NCBI GenBank assembly: GCA_012520725.1
Contig: JAAYNQ010000175.1
Coordinates: 1 to 46,563, forward strand
DNA: 46,563 nt
Reading direction: 5' to 3'
Origin: Syntrophomonadaceae bacterium
Lineage (GTDB): Bacteria > Bacillota > Syntrophomonadia > Syntrophomonadales > Syntrophomonadaceae
Part shown: piece after piece, positions 45,251 through 46,563 of the stretch
Layout: the number at the start of each line of letters is the position of its first letter
Numbering within the stretch: the stretch's first letter is position 1
The notes under the pieces: generated by a model
The model's database searches: none
Told to the model about the DNA's origin: nothing
What the model saw: only the letters and a program-made list of their open reading frames with translations
Position numbers and translations under genes: made by a program

Positions 45251-45294
45251 TTGAAAGTCTTTAGGGCAACACATATAATGAACGCAGTTCATTA
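45251..45294 (+). promoter_or_regulatory. sigma-A promoter with palindromic operator of tetR gene
   Basis: TTGAAA (45251-45256), 17-bp spacer, TATAAT (45274-45279). A perfect 8-3-8 palindrome TAATGAAC-GCA-GTTCATTA (45276-45294) overlaps the -10 and start site, as expected of a TetR autoregulatory operator. Confidence 0.75.
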
Positions 45295-45309
45295 AAAGAA
45301 GGTTATTTT

Positions 45310-45626
45310 ATGCCCAAATTAATTGAGGATCCAAAAAATCAGATCCTGGAACAAGCCAGAACGATTCTGGAAAAGGAAGGCTGTGCCAAGCTTAATATAA
45401 GGCAAATTGCTAAACTCAGCGGGATATCAGTGGGAACGGTTTATAATTACTTCCCTACCAAAAAGGATCTGGTAATTTTTTTAATGATTGAGCATTGGGA
45501 TCGTTATTATAATAGGCTGGATGTAAACAGTAAGAAAACCAGGATGATCAGAACATCAAGACCCAAATTGAAATAATTCTTTGGCATTTAAATCACCTCA
45601 CCCATAATTATGTGCGGTTTTGCTGA
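45310..45626 (+). pseudogene. TetR-family regulator, frameshifted and truncated
   Basis: The first ~77 codons encode a normal TetR DNA-binding domain (ILEQARTILEKEGCAKLNIRQIAKLSGISVGTVYNYFPTKKDLVIF). Near codon 78 the reading frame changes: the frame in use runs to a stop at 45574-45576, while the -1 frame continues from 45543 (DDQNIKTQIEIILWHLNHLTHN) to a stop at 45624-45626, which is what a TetR ligand-binding domain would look like at that point. Even when merged, the protein has only ~105 residues against the usual ~190, so the gene is decayed. Promoter and operator remain intact. Confidence 0.65.
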
Positions 45627-45662
45627 AAAGATTCTGAATAGAGATTTCCTATGAATTTAGTG

Positions 45663-45800
45663 TTACAACTCCTTTCGCATATAAATCACGTTTTTTGACG
45701 GATTTTCATAATAAGGTCCGATTTCATAAAACCCGGGTTTCTTATATAGATTAACTGCACTTTCCAAATCTATGAGAGTATCAAGCACCATGTATTCAAC
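45663..45800 (-). pseudogene. C-terminal fragment of a GNAT acetyltransferase
   Basis: A 45-codon minus-strand frame without a start codon (LDTLIDLESAVNLYKKPGFY then EIGPYYENP) is the end of a GNAT N-acetyltransferase (LYKKxGFYEIxPYYxNP signature). It begins exactly where the Ig-like fragment ends. Confidence 0.55.
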
Positions 45801-46003
45801 TAAAATGATACTACTCCATACCAGCCGTTGGTTGTAGCGTCGAACACATAATTATCTGTACTTGAGGCAAGGGCAGTTGTGACTGCTTCAAAGTCTCCGG
45901 CCGTAAGTTCGCCGACAGCCCATTTGACGATAGCCACACCGGAATCAGAGTCCGCGACCGTGGCTGTAATCATTACGTCACTGTTGGTCCAGCCTGTCGT
46001 GGC
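45800..46003 (-). pseudogene. fragment of an Ig-like domain surface protein
   Basis: A 67-codon minus-strand segment without a start (TGWTNSDVMITATVADSDSG then VAIVKWAVGE...FEAVTTALASS) matches a bacterial Ig-like repeat of large adhesins. It follows in frame, after a TAA, on the LuxR-type fragment. Confidence 0.5.
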
Positions 46004-46366
46004 TTACTCCCCTTTTAAGAGCAAAGCCCGGCCGTATATGATATTGTAAAAGGCTCTAGCCGGAAAAAAGAGGCGGTTGGAGCTGAAATCGCCCTCTGTC
46101 AGCCATGCCGGGATCTTGCTGCTTTGCTGCAGGCAGGCGTTAATGAACCCCTGACACAAGTCAACGGTATGAATAAGGATGTACAACCGGTTTTTTTCAA
46201 CCGTTTGGTGGATCTTCCCGGTTAGATCCAAAACCCGTTTATAATCGCCCCGTGTGAGGGCTATACGGGCCTGAAGGAAAAGCGCGCATAGCATCATGTT
46301 GGGCTGATAAATAAAACAACTGTACTTAGTCTTTTGGTGGGTATAGGTGAATTTGATGTCGGTATG
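46004..46366 (-). pseudogene. internal fragment of a LuxR/MalT-type regulator
   Basis: The frame (open from 46366; first ATG at 46297) reads YQPNMMLCALFLQARIALTR, RLYILIHTVDLCQGFINACL, WLTEGDFSSNRLFFPARAFY, NIIYGRALLLKGE, resembling the helical-repeat middle region of ATP-dependent LuxR-family (MalT-like) regulators. It stops at a TAA after LLKGE. Both the N-terminal ATPase part and the C-terminal HTH are missing. Confidence 0.55.
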
Positions 46367-46397
46367 TCATCTATTGTGACGAAATGCTTTATCACAC

Positions 46398-46423
46398 TAT
46401 TGATGTGAATTATTGATGTGAAT
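46398..46423. repeat. perfect tandem 13-bp duplication
   Basis: TATTGATGTGAAT occurs twice in tandem (46398-46410 and 46411-46423). It lies in non-coding remnant sequence between the LuxR-type fragment and the winged-helix gene. Confidence 0.7.
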
Positions 46424-46450
46424 TCATTTTTCCATTCAGTGAGGGCGAAG

Positions 46451-46563
46451 CTACTCTCCGTCATTATACTGCCTAATAACTTTATCCAATGCATTAACAT
46501 AGTCTATAAACTCTTTTTTCCCTTTCCCGGTCAGGTTATATCTGGTTCGAGGTTTATTGCTGA
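46451..46563 (-). CDS. winged-helix regulator, C-terminal part (cut by window edge)
   Basis: The 37 codons at the window edge (KPRTRYNLTGKGKKEFIDYV then NALDKVIRQYNDGE) match the C-terminus of winged-helix regulators of the HTH_34/MarR-like type (KPRTYYxLTxKGRxAFxxYxxAL). The 5' part lies beyond the right edge. The gene is on the minus strand and its stop is at 46451-46453. Confidence 0.55.
   Translation of the reverse strand, partial: SNKPRTRYNLTGKGKKEFIDYVNALDKVIRQYNDGE

Overview
The window looks like chromosome from an anaerobic, endospore-forming Gram-positive bacterium of the Clostridia. A Syntrophomonas-like lineage is my inference, not something I can prove here. Direct support: a gerA-type spore germination operon and a YyaC-type sporulation gene; a high-molecular-weight rubredoxin next to a flavodiiron protein; an indolepyruvate:ferredoxin oxidoreductase pair; S-layer homology (SLH), cohesin and dockerin surface domains; a T-box leader and a perfect CIRCE operator. 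Most genes have strong Shine-Dalgarno sites.

Layout. 1-6.1 kb: accessory genes (nucleotidyltransferase, RlmCD-like rRNA methyltransferase, SDR, Xre regulator plus membrane protein, AraC/GyrI regulator, zinc-ribbon protein). 6.3-8.4 kb: hrb-fprA oxygen/NO detoxification operon closed by a terminator. 8.4-12.3 kb: gerA/gerB/gerC-type operon behind a sigma-G-like promoter. 12.3-18.1 kb: PHP phosphatase, a decayed PEP-synthase fragment, a secreted copper-amine-oxidase-N-like protein, a tandem HD/HD-GYP protein and a Uma2 protein. 18.15-18.5 kb: nested palindromic mobile repeats. 18.5-25.1 kb (minus strand): iorBA, yyaC, hisC, a sodium:solute symporter, speE. 25.2-28.2 kb: a replication module (106-aa unknown, divergent DnaB-like helicase, DnaD-like protein). 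28.4-30.5 kb: beta-CASP nuclease and an unknown protein. 30.6-32.6 kb: aminotransferase plus Lrp-type regulator under a T-box whose specifier reads as alanine. 33-36.2 kb: phosphatase-superfamily-like membrane protein, UbiB kinase-like protein, phasin-like protein. 36.25-38.4 kb: promoter, CIRCE, an Hsp20 N-terminal remnant and htpG. 38.7 kb: tRNA-Lys(CTT). 39-45 kb: a cell-surface module made of a cohesin+SLH protein and a very large secreted protein carrying six carboxypeptidase-regulatory-like repeats, a cohesin and a dockerin. 45.1-46.6 kb: a dense set of gene remnants (group II intron end, frameshifted TetR, GNAT, Ig-like and LuxR/MalT-type pieces) and the end of a winged-helix regulator.

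How it fits together. The cohesin on the SLH protein and the dockerin on the large protein suggest a non-cellulosomal, wall-anchored assembly. The large gene is interrupted by an apparent one-base frameshift, so it appears as two open frames. The T-box/Lrp/aminotransferase unit implies control of an alanine-linked transaminase by uncharged tRNA-Ala. The CIRCE element and Hsp20 remnant suggest that htpG acquired HrcA control when a preceding hsp20 gene collapsed.
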